Below, in pieces: positions 52,543 through 60,623 of a stretch of DNA of 64,000 bases. The stretch covers positions 868,001-932,000 of the forward strand of contig NZ_WQKZ01000001.1 of the NCBI RefSeq assembly GCF_009755225.1, written 5' to 3'. How positions within the stretch are numbered: position 1 is the first letter of the stretch; each line of letters starts with the position of its first letter. Source of the stretch: Hymenobacter ginkgonis (GTDB lineage Bacteria; Bacteroidota; Bacteroidia; Cytophagales; Hymenobacteraceae). A program made the translations under genes and the position numbers. The notes under the pieces are model-generated. The model worked only from the letters and a program-made list of their open reading frames with translations, did not search any database and had not been told where the DNA came from.

Positions 52543-53016
52543 ATGGCTACCATCAATTATTACACCGCCGAGGGCCTGCAAAAGCTGAAAGACGAACTCC
52601 AGGAACTCAAAGTCCGGGGTCGGGCGAAGGCGGCCGAAGACCTGCGCGAGGCCCGCGACAAAGGCGACCTGAGCGAAAACGCCGAGTACGATGCCGCCAA
52701 GGATGCCCAAGGCCTGCTCGAACTCAAAATAGCGAAACTCGAGGAAGTACTGGGCAACGCCCGCCTCATCGACGAAACGAATATGGACTTCACCAAAGTG
52801 CTCATTATGAGCAAGGTGAAGCTGAAAAACTTGAAAAACAATATGGTGCTCGACTACCTGCTGGTGGCCGAAGAAGAAGCCAACCTGGCCGCCGGCAAAA
52901 TCTCGGTAAAGTCGCCCATTGGCAAAGGCTTGCTGGGCAAGTCGGCCGGCGACACCGCCGAAATCATTGTGCCCGCGGGCAAGCTCCAATTCGAGATTCT
53001 GGAAATCAGCCGGTAG
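52543..53016 (+). CDS. greA: Transcription elongation factor GreA
   Basis: Rescues stalled RNA polymerase by stimulating transcript cleavage. The 157-residue product has the N-terminal coiled coil (GLQKLKDELQELKVRGR) with the acidic tip RDKGDLSENAEYDAAKD, and the C-terminal FKBP-like domain (ISVKSPIGKGLLGKSAGDTAEI). I start at MATINYYT (52543), the usual start; an upstream opening at 52444 would read through the leader hairpin. Terminator-like hairpins stand on both sides. Confidence 0.95.
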   Translation: MATINYYTAEGLQKLKDELQELKVRGRAKAAEDLREARDKGDLSENAEYDAAKDAQGLLELKIAKLEEVLGNARLIDETNMDFTKVLIMSKVKLKNLKNNMVLDYLLVAEEEANLAAGKISVKSPIGKGLLGKSAGDTAEIIVPAGKLQFEILEISR

Positions 53017-53045
53017 CTTTTCTTCGCTACTAGCTTTCTTGAAGG

Positions 53046-53079
53046 AAAAGGCCACTGGCGAAAGTCAGTGGCCTTTTGT
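53046..53079 (+). terminator. Terminator after greA
   Basis: Perfect 12-bp arms AAAAGGCCACTG (53046-53057) and CAGTGGCCTTTT (53066-53077) around an eight-base loop, ending in a short T-run. Confidence 0.8.
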
Positions 53080-53147
53080 CGTTATTCGCAGCATCATTCA
53101 CTGGCTCGAAGCTACCCGTTAGCAGCCACCCGCTAATAGCTACCCCA

Positions 53148-54005
53148 ATGCCTTCTATATTTTCCCGCATCGTTTCGGGCGAGCTGCCCGCCTATAAGGT
53201 GGCCGAAGATGCTGACCACCTGGCCTTTCTCGACATCACGCCGCTAGTGGAAGGCCACGCCTTGGTGATTCCGAAAAAGGAAATTGACTACATATTCGAC
53301 CTAACGCCGCAAGCCCTGGCCGCGCTGCACGTGTTTGCGCAGCGCGTGGCCAAGGCCGTGCAGGCCGTGGTGCCGTGCCGCCGCATTGGCGTAGCCGTGA
53401 TTGGGCTGGAAGTGCCGCACGCGCACATCCACCTCATCCCGATGAATAAGGTGGCGGATATGAATTTTGCTAACCCCAAAATTACCGTGCCCGCCGAACG
53501 CATGCAGGAGCTAGCCACGGCCATTGCCGCCCAGGTGCCGGGAGGTAGCGGCCTGCCCGCCGCCCCGGCTGCCCCAGCGGCCAAGATGGTAGCGGCCGCC
53601 GCGCCCGCGGTCGCCGATGCTACCCTGGCCCAACTGCAAAAGCTAACGCAGGGCCTGAATTTGGTGAGCGATGCGGAGGAGCCGCTGGAAGCCGTGAGCT
53701 ATGCCGCGCCGGTCGGCGACCTCCCCGATGCTGCCCTGCTGCAACTACTTGGCGAGCCAGCCCAAGCCAAAGTAGAAAAAGTGGAGCTAACGCTTTTCTT
53801 GCGCGACTATACCGCCGATAATGGGGTGCTCGGCGACCCGAAACTGGCTAACCGCTACAAGGCTTTGCAACTCTACATGAAGCAGGAGCTGGATGGCGCC
53901 CAGGTGTACCGTATCGGTAGCGCGCCGCAGGTGCACGTCTATGCGCTGGGCCGCGATGCGGCCGGCAAACTGGCCGGCTTCAAAGCAGTGCTGAGCGAAA
54001 CCTAA
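53148..54005 (+). CDS. HIT-family protein fused to a NuiA-like nuclease inhibitor domain
   Basis: A 285-residue two-domain cytoplasmic protein. Residues 1-130 are a HIT nucleotide hydrolase (IFSRIVSGELPAYKVAED, and His91, 93 and 95 in VPHAHIHLIP). An Ala/Pro-rich linker spans about 131-158. Residues 160-285 match the cyanobacterial nuclease A inhibitor NuiA: LTQGLNLVSDAEEPLEAVSY at its start and AQVYRIGSAPQVHVYALGRD, AGKLAGFKAVLSET at its end. The C-terminal Glu-Thr is the end that, in the Anabaena NuiA-NucA complex, reaches the nuclease metal site. A NucA-type nuclease gene lies 2.8 kb away. I start at 53148; 24 open codons upstream lie in the greA terminator. Confidence 0.85.
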   Translation: MPSIFSRIVSGELPAYKVAEDADHLAFLDITPLVEGHALVIPKKEIDYIFDLTPQALAALHVFAQRVAKAVQAVVPCRRIGVAVIGLEVPHAHIHLIPMNKVADMNFANPKITVPAERMQELATAIAAQVPGGSGLPAAPAAPAAKMVAAAAPAVADATLAQLQKLTQGLNLVSDAEEPLEAVSYAAPVGDLPDAALLQLLGEPAQAKVEKVELTLFLRDYTADNGVLGDPKLANRYKALQLYMKQELDGAQVYRIGSAPQVHVYALGRDAAGKLAGFKAVLSET

Positions 54006-54038
54006 TAACGAAGTAAGGCGCGGGGCTTGCCCCCGTCC

Positions 54039-54074
54039 GTCGTTGAACAAGGTTATTAGCACTTGTTCAGCGAC
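54039..54074. other. Hairpin after the HIT-NuiA gene
   Basis: GTCGTTGAACAAG (54039-54051) pairs with CTTGTTCAGCGAC (54062-54074) over 13 positions with one G-T pair. There is no T-run, so it is a weak terminator at best. Confidence 0.55.
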
Positions 54075-54133
54075 GGGCGAGAGTGAGTTGTGTGTCCTGC
54101 CCCCCCCTTATAAACAGGAGTAAACTACGAAAG

Positions 54134-55783
54134 ATGAAATTGTTAACTAGACTAGTGGTGGCCACCAGCCTGTTGGCTACCCACGCGGCCACTGCCCAAA
54201 CCCTGGCCCTACCCCCGCCCGTGGCCGCGGCGCTAGCCACCGTGCGTCCCGCCGACCTCGAAGCCCACGTGCGCTACCTGGCCGACGACCGCCTGCGGGG
54301 TCGCCTGCCCGGCACGCCCGGCTACCAGCTAGCGGTTGACTATGTGACGAGCCAATTCAAAAAGAATGGGGTGGCCCCGGCCGGGGACCAGGGCACTTAT
54401 ACCCAAAAAGTGCGGCTGCGCCGCGCCTTCGTAGAGCCGGGCCCCGTGGCCAGCTACCAGCCGGCCACGGGACCAGCCCAGCCGCTGGCTTATGGCTCGG
54501 CCATCACGGTGTACCCCAACCCTGGCCAGGCGGAAGTAGCCGTAGCCAATGCCTCGCTGGTATTTGCCGGCTACGGCATTTCGGCCCCCGAACTCAAGTA
54601 CGACGACTACGCCGGGCTCGATGCGCGGGGCAAAGTGGTGGTAATAACCCGCCAAGTACCGCGCCAGTTTGCGGATAACGAGCGGCAGTACTTTACCGAC
54701 CTGCGCACGGTGCTCGAAACCGCTGCACGCCACGGTGCGGTAGGCGTGCTGCTGGCCGCGGCCCACGCCGATGCGCACCTGTTGGAGTTTCCGAAGGGGG
54801 TAGTGAGCGCCCTCGGGCCCGATGGCCAGGTAGGCGTGTCGCGCAGCTACGCGCCGGGTTCGGCGCAGCTGGTGGCGCCCATCAGTGCGGCCACGTTGCA
54901 GCAGCTTTTTGCCGGGGCGGGTAGCGACACCGCGCAGGCCCTTCGCGCATTGCGCGGGGGTAGGGCGGCGTCGCAGCCGCTGGTGGGCCGCTTTAGCGCC
55001 CGCTACCGTAGCCGCTACCAAGACGTGGATAGCTACAACGTGGTGGGTAAAATAACGGGCTCGGACCCCAAACTGCGGGCCGAATACGTGGTGCACAGCG
55101 CCCACCTCGACCACCTGGGGGTAGGGCCGGCTATCAACGGCGATTCGATTTTCAACGGGGCGCACGACAATGCTACGGGCGTGGCCAGCGTGCTCGAAAT
55201 CAGCAAGCTCTACGCTGGCCTTCAACAGAAGCCCAAGCGCTCGGTGCTGTTTGTGCTGGTCACGGGGGAGGAAATGGGCCTGCTGGGCTCGGCGTATTTC
55301 GCCAAATTTCCGACGGTGCCCAAGGCGGCACTCGTGGCCGACATCAACACCGACATGCCCACGATTATCGCGCCGCTACTGGCCGTGGTACCGCTCGGGG
55401 CCGACCATTCTTCTTTGCTCAATGAAGTAAAGCTGGCCGCTGATTACCTCAAGCTGAGCATCGAGCCCGACCCCGAACCGACCCAGAATCGCTTTATTCG
55501 CAGCGACCAGTACAGCTTCGTGGTGCAGGGCGTGCCGGCGTTGCACATCAAGTATGGCAACAAAACTGCCGATGGCAAAAACAACCTCAGCGAAACGGTG
55601 CAGCAGTGGCGCGCCGTTACCTACCACAAGCAGCAGGATAATTTTGTGGGCGGCACCTTCGACTGGGCAGCGGGTGCACAATACGCCCGGCTCAACTTCC
55701 TCATCGGCTACCAGGTGGCGCAGGGGGTAGGGCGGCCTACTTGGAACAAAGGCGATTTTTTTGGGACGCGCTTTGGCAAGTAA
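54134..55783 (+). CDS. M28 family metallopeptidase with PA domain, secreted
   Basis: Secreted aminopeptidase-type enzyme of 549 residues. The signal peptide (TRLVVATSLLATHAATAQ) and a start MKLLTR at 54134 with AGGAG-like bases nearby agree. A protease-associated (PA) insert is at about 115-285 (YGISAPELKYDDYAGLDARGKVVVI). The zinc site is complete: HLDHLGV, GAHDNATGVA, TGEEMGLLG, DINTDM in the Asp position and YHKQQDNF (His). Length and order are usual for Bacteroidota M28 enzymes. Confidence 0.9.
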   Translation: MKLLTRLVVATSLLATHAATAQTLALPPPVAAALATVRPADLEAHVRYLADDRLRGRLPGTPGYQLAVDYVTSQFKKNGVAPAGDQGTYTQKVRLRRAFVEPGPVASYQPATGPAQPLAYGSAITVYPNPGQAEVAVANASLVFAGYGISAPELKYDDYAGLDARGKVVVITRQVPRQFADNERQYFTDLRTVLETAARHGAVGVLLAAAHADAHLLEFPKGVVSALGPDGQVGVSRSYAPGSAQLVAPISAATLQQLFAGAGSDTAQALRALRGGRAASQPLVGRFSARYRSRYQDVDSYNVVGKITGSDPKLRAEYVVHSAHLDHLGVGPAINGDSIFNGAHDNATGVASVLEISKLYAGLQQKPKRSVLFVLVTGEEMGLLGSAYFAKFPTVPKAALVADINTDMPTIIAPLLAVVPLGADHSSLLNEVKLAADYLKLSIEPDPEPTQNRFIRSDQYSFVVQGVPALHIKYGNKTADGKNNLSETVQQWRAVTYHKQQDNFVGGTFDWAAGAQYARLNFLIGYQVAQGVGRPTWNKGDFFGTRFGK

Positions 55784-55883
55784 AAGCTTGCGCTAGCCAA
55801 CTATCTAGATTATCCGCAATACAGGGGGTAGGGCCGGCCAGCGGCAAAGCTAGTGCAACGGAATACGAAGAGGACGGTCTATA

Positions 55884-55920
55884 GTAAAGCCAGGGCATAA
55901 GGTCCTGGCTTTACGCTTTT
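55884..55920 (+). terminator. Terminator after the M28 gene
   Basis: GTAAAGCCAGG (55884-55894) and CCTGGCTTTAC (55904-55914) form 11 pairs around nine bases and are followed by GCTTTT. The stem lies 100 bases past the stop. Confidence 0.75.
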
Positions 55921-55935
55921 AACCCCCCTCTACTT

Positions 55936-56787
55936 ATGGTGCGATTCGGTGTGCTCTTGCTGCTTTTACTGTTGCAAACTGCTTCAGCCTGGGCCCTCAA
56001 ACCCGTGGCCAAGTGGTGGGCCAAGCCCGACACCCTGGGGCTAAAATACCAGGACCTGACCCTTACCACCCCCGACCACGTGCACCTAGCAGCCTGGTTA
56101 ATAGCGCCGGCAGCTACCGCGCCAACTCAGCACACCACGATAGTAATGGCCGGGGGCGACTCGGGAAACATGGCCTCCCTTATTTACCCGGCGGCGGCGC
56201 TGGCGGCGGCCGGCTACCAGGTGCTGCTATTCGACTACCGCGGCTTTGGGCACAGCGACGCCTTTGCCATCAACCAAGATTACCTATATTACCCCGAGTT
56301 TACGACCGACCTGCGCACGGCGCTGGCGGAGGCCCGGCGGCGCGCCCCTCGGCAGCGGGTGGGCGTGCTGGGCTTTTCTATGGGCACCATTGCGGGCTCG
56401 GAGGCGGCGGCTACCACCCAGTGCGATTTCCTGCTAACCGTGGGCTACGTGGCTAGCCCTCAAAAGGTAGTGGCCTACTACCAGCGCACGCGGCCCGAGC
56501 GCCCAGTGCTCTTGCCCGCCGACGCCGCGACCTACAGCCAGGTAGCGCCCCAGGTACAATGCCCTTGGCTGTTCATCGCCGGTACGGAAGATAAAGTCAC
56601 GACCCTAGCCGACTCGATGGCCGTGGCGCGGGCTGCTCGCCGCCGGCAGCGCCGCGAGGTGCTTCCTATCAAAGGCGACCACATGGGCTCGATGATGGTA
56701 TTTTCGGACGACGAGGCTACCACCGCGGCCAACGTGCAGGCCGTGGGCCGCTTTTTGGCTGGGCAGCTGGCCGCGGGTAAGGGCTAG
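55936..56787 (+). CDS. Alpha/beta hydrolase, exported
   Basis: A 283-residue hydrolase. A signal peptide (LLLLLLLQTASAWA) leads to the alpha/beta fold with VLLFDYRGFGHSD, the nucleophile elbow GFSMGTIAG (Ser), FIAGTEDKV (Asp region) and KGDHMGSMM (His). The substrate cannot be told; lipase/esterase or peptidase activity is possible. It follows the M28 terminator closely and ends convergently with the nuclease gene, overlapping it by four bases. Confidence 0.85.
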   Translation: MVRFGVLLLLLLLQTASAWALKPVAKWWAKPDTLGLKYQDLTLTTPDHVHLAAWLIAPAATAPTQHTTIVMAGGDSGNMASLIYPAAALAAAGYQVLLFDYRGFGHSDAFAINQDYLYYPEFTTDLRTALAEARRRAPRQRVGVLGFSMGTIAGSEAAATTQCDFLLTVGYVASPQKVVAYYQRTRPERPVLLPADAATYSQVAPQVQCPWLFIAGTEDKVTTLADSMAVARAARRRQRREVLPIKGDHMGSMMVFSDDEATTAANVQAVGRFLAGQLAAGKG

Positions 56788-58214
56788 CGCGCCCGGCCGC
56801 TATCGACGCCGCTTTGCAGCTGGGCCTGCGTGGCGGGGGGTAGGGCGCTGAGAATATCGAGGCCTGAGGCGGCTTCTATTTTATCCACCGAGGTCAGGTA
56901 CTGGTTCCACTCGGGGCTGATGCTGTTGTCGTTGGGCGTGTCGATGGCCACCACGCGGCCTTGGCCGGCGGCAATGCGCTGAAGGTCGTTGGTGCCCTCG
57001 GGCAAGAACACAATAACTTTCCAGATGTGGGCGGGCACCGTTACGCGGCCCTGGTCGATGGTTTGGGCGGGGCCGTTTTTGCCGGTGCCGCCGCGGCCGT
57101 AGCTGCCCATGACCACGTAGGCTTCCTGGCCGCGCTCAACCTGGGCGCGGGTGTATTCTTCGAGGTGCGCCCAGGTTTGCTGGTTGTTTTGCGGCGCCTG
57201 GGGCACCATATTGCTCATCAAGAAAGTGGCCGAGTTATCGTCGAGCGATGCCGTGCGGTCGCCGCTGGGGCAGTTGTGGCCTTTGTCGAAGCCCGAGCCC
57301 GAATAGCTCGGCGGTGCCACTGGGTAAAATTGGCGAGGGAGGGCCGGGTCGGCCCGAAAATCATCTTGCCGCGGCGCGGCCTTGGTGAGGTCGGTGCGGC
57401 CCACGTGCCAGCTCGTCCAAATCGGAATCCCACGCTGGGCATTGTAGCCCGTGGCGTACTGCGGATGAAGGAGCAGGTAGTTGGTCGCGCTGCTGGGGTC
57501 CGAAATAGCGCCGCTGGGGTTGCCCAATAGCAGGTTGTCGTTGTCGGCCAGCTGCGCAACGCTGCGCGGCGGCAGGGGGGTAGGCGTGGTGCGTGGTGAG
57601 GCCGGCGAGGGGGTAGGGCTCGGGGCAGAAACCGCGGCCTTTACCGCGGCGCCACTGCTGGTAATGAGCGTAATATCATCTACGTTGAGCCGGGTTTTCT
57701 CGCCACTGGTTTTGCGAATTTCAAGGCGCAGCGGGCCATTCGAAACCCCGGCGAACGTGCTCACCCGCAAGCGCGGGCCACTGGCCGTCAGGGGCTGGCC
57801 GTTGCGCTGGAAGTTGCGGCCACCGTCGCGGCTCAGCCACAACTCCCAGGTGCTGGGCGCGTCGTCGCCGTAGGCCGCCGCGCTAATTTGGATTTGCCGC
57901 ACCCCGGCCGGCGCGTCAAACAGCATCGTTAGGCGGGCGTGGCTGCCACGCAGGCGGGCCGCGCGCTGGCCATCCTTATGGTCCTGGTCCGAGCTGCCAA
58001 TAAGGGCATCGGTGAAGTGCCAGGCGCCGGTGCCGAGCGCTTCATCACCGTCGCTGTAAGCCCCTTTGCTCCCCGCCTCGAAGGTTTCGGGGAAGGCGCC
58101 GGCTGCCTGGGTCGGGGCTGGAACGGTGGCGGTGGCCGCCGTAGAGGTTTCGGTAGAAGGCGCCGAGCAGGCAAGTAGAAAAGTGGCGGCGAAGAAGGCG
58201 ACGGGCAATTGCAT
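56784..58214 (-). CDS. Secreted NucA-type DNA/RNA non-specific endonuclease (lipoprotein)
   Basis: Cuts DNA and RNA without sequence preference outside the cell. The N-terminus is a lipoprotein signal with lipobox LLAC. Residues 40-190 form a beta-rich domain of unknown role, then a Pro/Thr-rich linker (about 195-215), then the nuclease domain. SGFDKGHNCPSGDRT contains the active His313; the usual Arg of the DRGH motif is Lys here. SATFLMSNMVPQAPQNNQQTW brings the metal-binding Asn. The pattern is closest to Anabaena NucA, whose inhibitor is NuiA. Length is 476. Confidence 0.88.
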   Translation of the reverse strand: MQLPVAFFAATFLLACSAPSTETSTAATATVPAPTQAAGAFPETFEAGSKGAYSDGDEALGTGAWHFTDALIGSSDQDHKDGQRAARLRGSHARLTMLFDAPAGVRQIQISAAAYGDDAPSTWELWLSRDGGRNFQRNGQPLTASGPRLRVSTFAGVSNGPLRLEIRKTSGEKTRLNVDDITLITSSGAAVKAAVSAPSPTPSPASPRTTPTPLPPRSVAQLADNDNLLLGNPSGAISDPSSATNYLLLHPQYATGYNAQRGIPIWTSWHVGRTDLTKAAPRQDDFRADPALPRQFYPVAPPSYSGSGFDKGHNCPSGDRTASLDDNSATFLMSNMVPQAPQNNQQTWAHLEEYTRAQVERGQEAYVVMGSYGRGGTGKNGPAQTIDQGRVTVPAHIWKVIVFLPEGTNDLQRIAAGQGRVVAIDTPNDNSISPEWNQYLTSVDKIEAASGLDILSALPPATQAQLQSGVDSGRAR

Positions 58215-58630
58215 GGCGCGAAACTACGGCCCGCGCTAAGCTTGCGCCTCAGCACAGGGATAGGACGGCCCCCTTAACATTGCGTGAGCAGCTGCCGATG
58301 CGGCTGCAGGGTGGGGTAGGGGCTCCAGCCAAAACCGTTGCGGGTAGGAAGCACTCATCCCACAACGGCAGGCAAGTAGGTAAACCCGTCAAAAACGTGT
58401 CAAATTCGGGCTATTCTGCTTTTGCGACACTTTTTTGTCGAGCTTAAACGTTAGGAGAGCCAAGAAACACTGGTTTCGCTGCGCGGATGCTCGTCCTTTG
58501 CAGCTGCATTTCACAAATGCGAAGTGGCTTGTGCAAGGTGCAGAAGCCAGCTGTGGTTGCCGTAGGGTAAGATGCGGCACGGCCCCGACGCCTTTTTGGC
58601 GCGGCAAGCCAACAGGTGGTTTTTCTCTTT
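58215..58630. other. Gap between the nuclease and the desaturase
   Basis: 416 bases with no frame I accept. It contains one GGGGTAGGG copy near 58313, a small hairpin (CGCC-TTTTT-GGCG near 58590-58605) about 30 bases before the desaturase start, and no clear TAnnTTTG promoter. A long leader for the desaturase is possible. Confidence 0.4.
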
Positions 58631-59698
58631 ATGTCGCTTCCCAAATTCGCTCCTCCGCGCACGTTCTACGCCGAGCTGCGCCGCCGCACGGCTCTGCACT
58701 TTCAAACGGCCGGCACGGCTCAAACGGGTAATACCCAGCTACTCAGCAAGGCTGTGGTGCTGGTGCTAAGCCTGGTGGCACTGTACGTGCACCTGGTGTT
58801 TTTTACGCCGCCCACGGCCCTGGCCCTGCTCGAGTGCGTGCTCACGGGCATGGTTATCGCCTTCATTGGCTTCAACGTGATGCACGACGGGGCACACGGC
58901 AGTTTTAGCCGCCATCCGTGGCTCAATCAATTTGCCGCTTATACTCTTAATGTGTTGGGTGGTAGCAGCTTTATGTGGGATTTCAAGCACAACCACGTGC
59001 ACCACATGTACACCAATATTGAGGGGGTAGACGACGACCTCGACATTCAGCCCTGGATGCGCATGACGCCCGACCAGAAGCGCTACCGGGCCCACCGCTT
59101 TCAGCACCTGTACTTCTGGTTTTTGTACTCGATGCTGTACATCTCCTGGATTTTTGTGATGGACTACCAGAAGTACTTCACCCGCAAAGTAGGTTCGGTG
59201 GCCCTCAAACCGATGACGCGCCACGACCACCTCACTTTTTGGGGCTTTAAGGCGCTGAACTTAATTATTTACATCGCGCTGCCCATTTACACGGTTGGCT
59301 TCACGGGTTGGCTAGTCGGCTTTCTGGTTAGTGCCAGCGTGGCGGGCTTCGTGCTGAGCATTGTGTTTCAGCTGGCGCATACCGTGGAGCAAACGGCCTT
59401 TCCAGTACCCCACGAAGTCACCAACAAGTTGGAGGACGAGTGGGCCATTCACCAACTGCGCACCACGGCCAACTTCGCCACCGACAACCGCGTGATTAGC
59501 TGGCTGGTAGGCGGCCTCAATTTTCAGGTGGAGCATCACCTTTTCCCTAAAATCTCGCACGTGCACTACCCTGTGCTCAGCAAGATTATTCGCCAAACCT
59601 GCGAGGAATTTGGCCTGCCTTACCAAGAATACCCCAAAATGCGCTACGCCGTAGCCTCGCACGTTGCCTTCTTGCGGCAGATGGGCCGGGCGGCGTAG
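58631..59698 (+). CDS. Membrane fatty acid desaturase
   Basis: Diiron membrane desaturase of 355 residues that puts double bonds in membrane lipids. All three histidine boxes are present: HDGAH, HNHVHH and, near the end, QVEHHLF; the last is the QxxHH form of the front-end and linoleoyl-type group. About four membrane segments are visible (VVLVLSLVALYVHLVFF is the first). I start at MSLPKFAPP (58631); five open codons upstream are unusual. The exact bond position is unknown. Confidence 0.88.
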   Translation: MSLPKFAPPRTFYAELRRRTALHFQTAGTAQTGNTQLLSKAVVLVLSLVALYVHLVFFTPPTALALLECVLTGMVIAFIGFNVMHDGAHGSFSRHPWLNQFAAYTLNVLGGSSFMWDFKHNHVHHMYTNIEGVDDDLDIQPWMRMTPDQKRYRAHRFQHLYFWFLYSMLYISWIFVMDYQKYFTRKVGSVALKPMTRHDHLTFWGFKALNLIIYIALPIYTVGFTGWLVGFLVSASVAGFVLSIVFQLAHTVEQTAFPVPHEVTNKLEDEWAIHQLRTTANFATDNRVISWLVGGLNFQVEHHLFPKISHVHYPVLSKIIRQTCEEFGLPYQEYPKMRYAVASHVAFLRQMGRAA

Positions 59699-59725
59699 TG
59701 AGGGGGGTAGGGCACTTTAATGCAG

Positions 59726-59757
59726 AGGGCTGTCAACGCTAGTTGATGGCCCTTTTG
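59726..59757 (+). terminator. Terminator after the desaturase
   Basis: AGGGCTGTCAAC (59726-59737) pairs with GTTGATGGCCCT (59742-59753) over 12 positions with two G-T pairs, loop GCTA, then a short T-run. Confidence 0.7.
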
Positions 59758-59893
59758 TGCTGCTGCCCCAGGCCAGCTAAGCCAGCTGACGCGGAGAACG
59801 CAGGTTGAGGCTGCATCTCGGGCCAAACTCCTAAAGCAAGGGCGCCGGAAGTTGGGAAAACCAAGCCGGTGGGCCTAATCAGAATAATTCAGT

Positions 59894-60511
59894 ATGCACA
59901 ATCCCCTAGGCCAGTTGCTCGACACGGCGGCCATTTTTCGCTACCACCGGCGGCGCATTCAAAAATATGGGTCCGGTGGCCCCGGTGCCCTAGGCTGGGC
60001 CGGCGCCGAAGGCCAGCAAGCGCGTTTCCAGGTTCTGACTCAAATCGGCGACTTGGCGCACCACTCGGTGCTCGATGCCGGCTGCGGCTACGCCGACCTG
60101 TATCCCTTTTTGCAGCAGCGCTACGCCGGCGTGCGCTACCACGGCATCGAGCAGATGCCCGAACTGCTCGCGGTAGCGCGGGCCCGCTACCGCGATGCAG
60201 CTGGCATCACCCTCAGTAGTAGCGATTTTCTGCGCACGCCCCTGCCCCCAGCCGACTACGTGCTGGCGAGCGGCGCGCTCAACTACCGCCACCGCGACCC
60301 GCAGTTCATTTACCAAGCCATCGAAAAGCTGTTTGGCGGCTGCCAGCTGGGCCTGGGGTTCAACCTGCTTAGCTGGGAGCCGGCCGGCGGTGGGCCACTG
60401 GCGGCCTACGACCCCGCCGGTATTCTGGCTTTTTGCCAAACGCTGGCCTCGCGCGCCGAACTGCTGGAAGGGTATTGGGAGGGCGACTTTACGGTGTTTA
60501 TGTACCGTTGA
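59894..60511 (+). CDS. SAM-dependent methyltransferase, class I
   Basis: A 205-residue cytoplasmic methyltransferase-like protein. SVLDAGCGYADLYPFL is the S-adenosylmethionine motif I, GIEQMPELLAVARARY is motif II, and YVLASGALNYRHRD is near motif IV. The acceptor is unknown and there is no clear partner. The ATG at 59894 is well placed; the region before it (59758-59893) holds nothing I can name. Confidence 0.8.
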   Translation: MHNPLGQLLDTAAIFRYHRRRIQKYGSGGPGALGWAGAEGQQARFQVLTQIGDLAHHSVLDAGCGYADLYPFLQQRYAGVRYHGIEQMPELLAVARARYRDAAGITLSSSDFLRTPLPPADYVLASGALNYRHRDPQFIYQAIEKLFGGCQLGLGFNLLSWEPAGGGPLAAYDPAGILAFCQTLASRAELLEGYWEGDFTVFMYR

Positions 60512-60623
60512 AACTAGGCGCCGCCGAGCGCAGGCGGCGCTAGGCGACCACGGACGCGAGTTGCTTGGCACGCTCGTGCGTATAGTAGGGAAGCTTGGTA
60601 AGCCCCACCCCTATTTTTGTTGA

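Noticed and set aside
60612-60619. TATTTTTG as a -7 promoter element of the DUF885 gene
   Set aside because: It ends four bases before the ATG and lacks a -33 element at the right distance; a leaderless message is possible but not supported.
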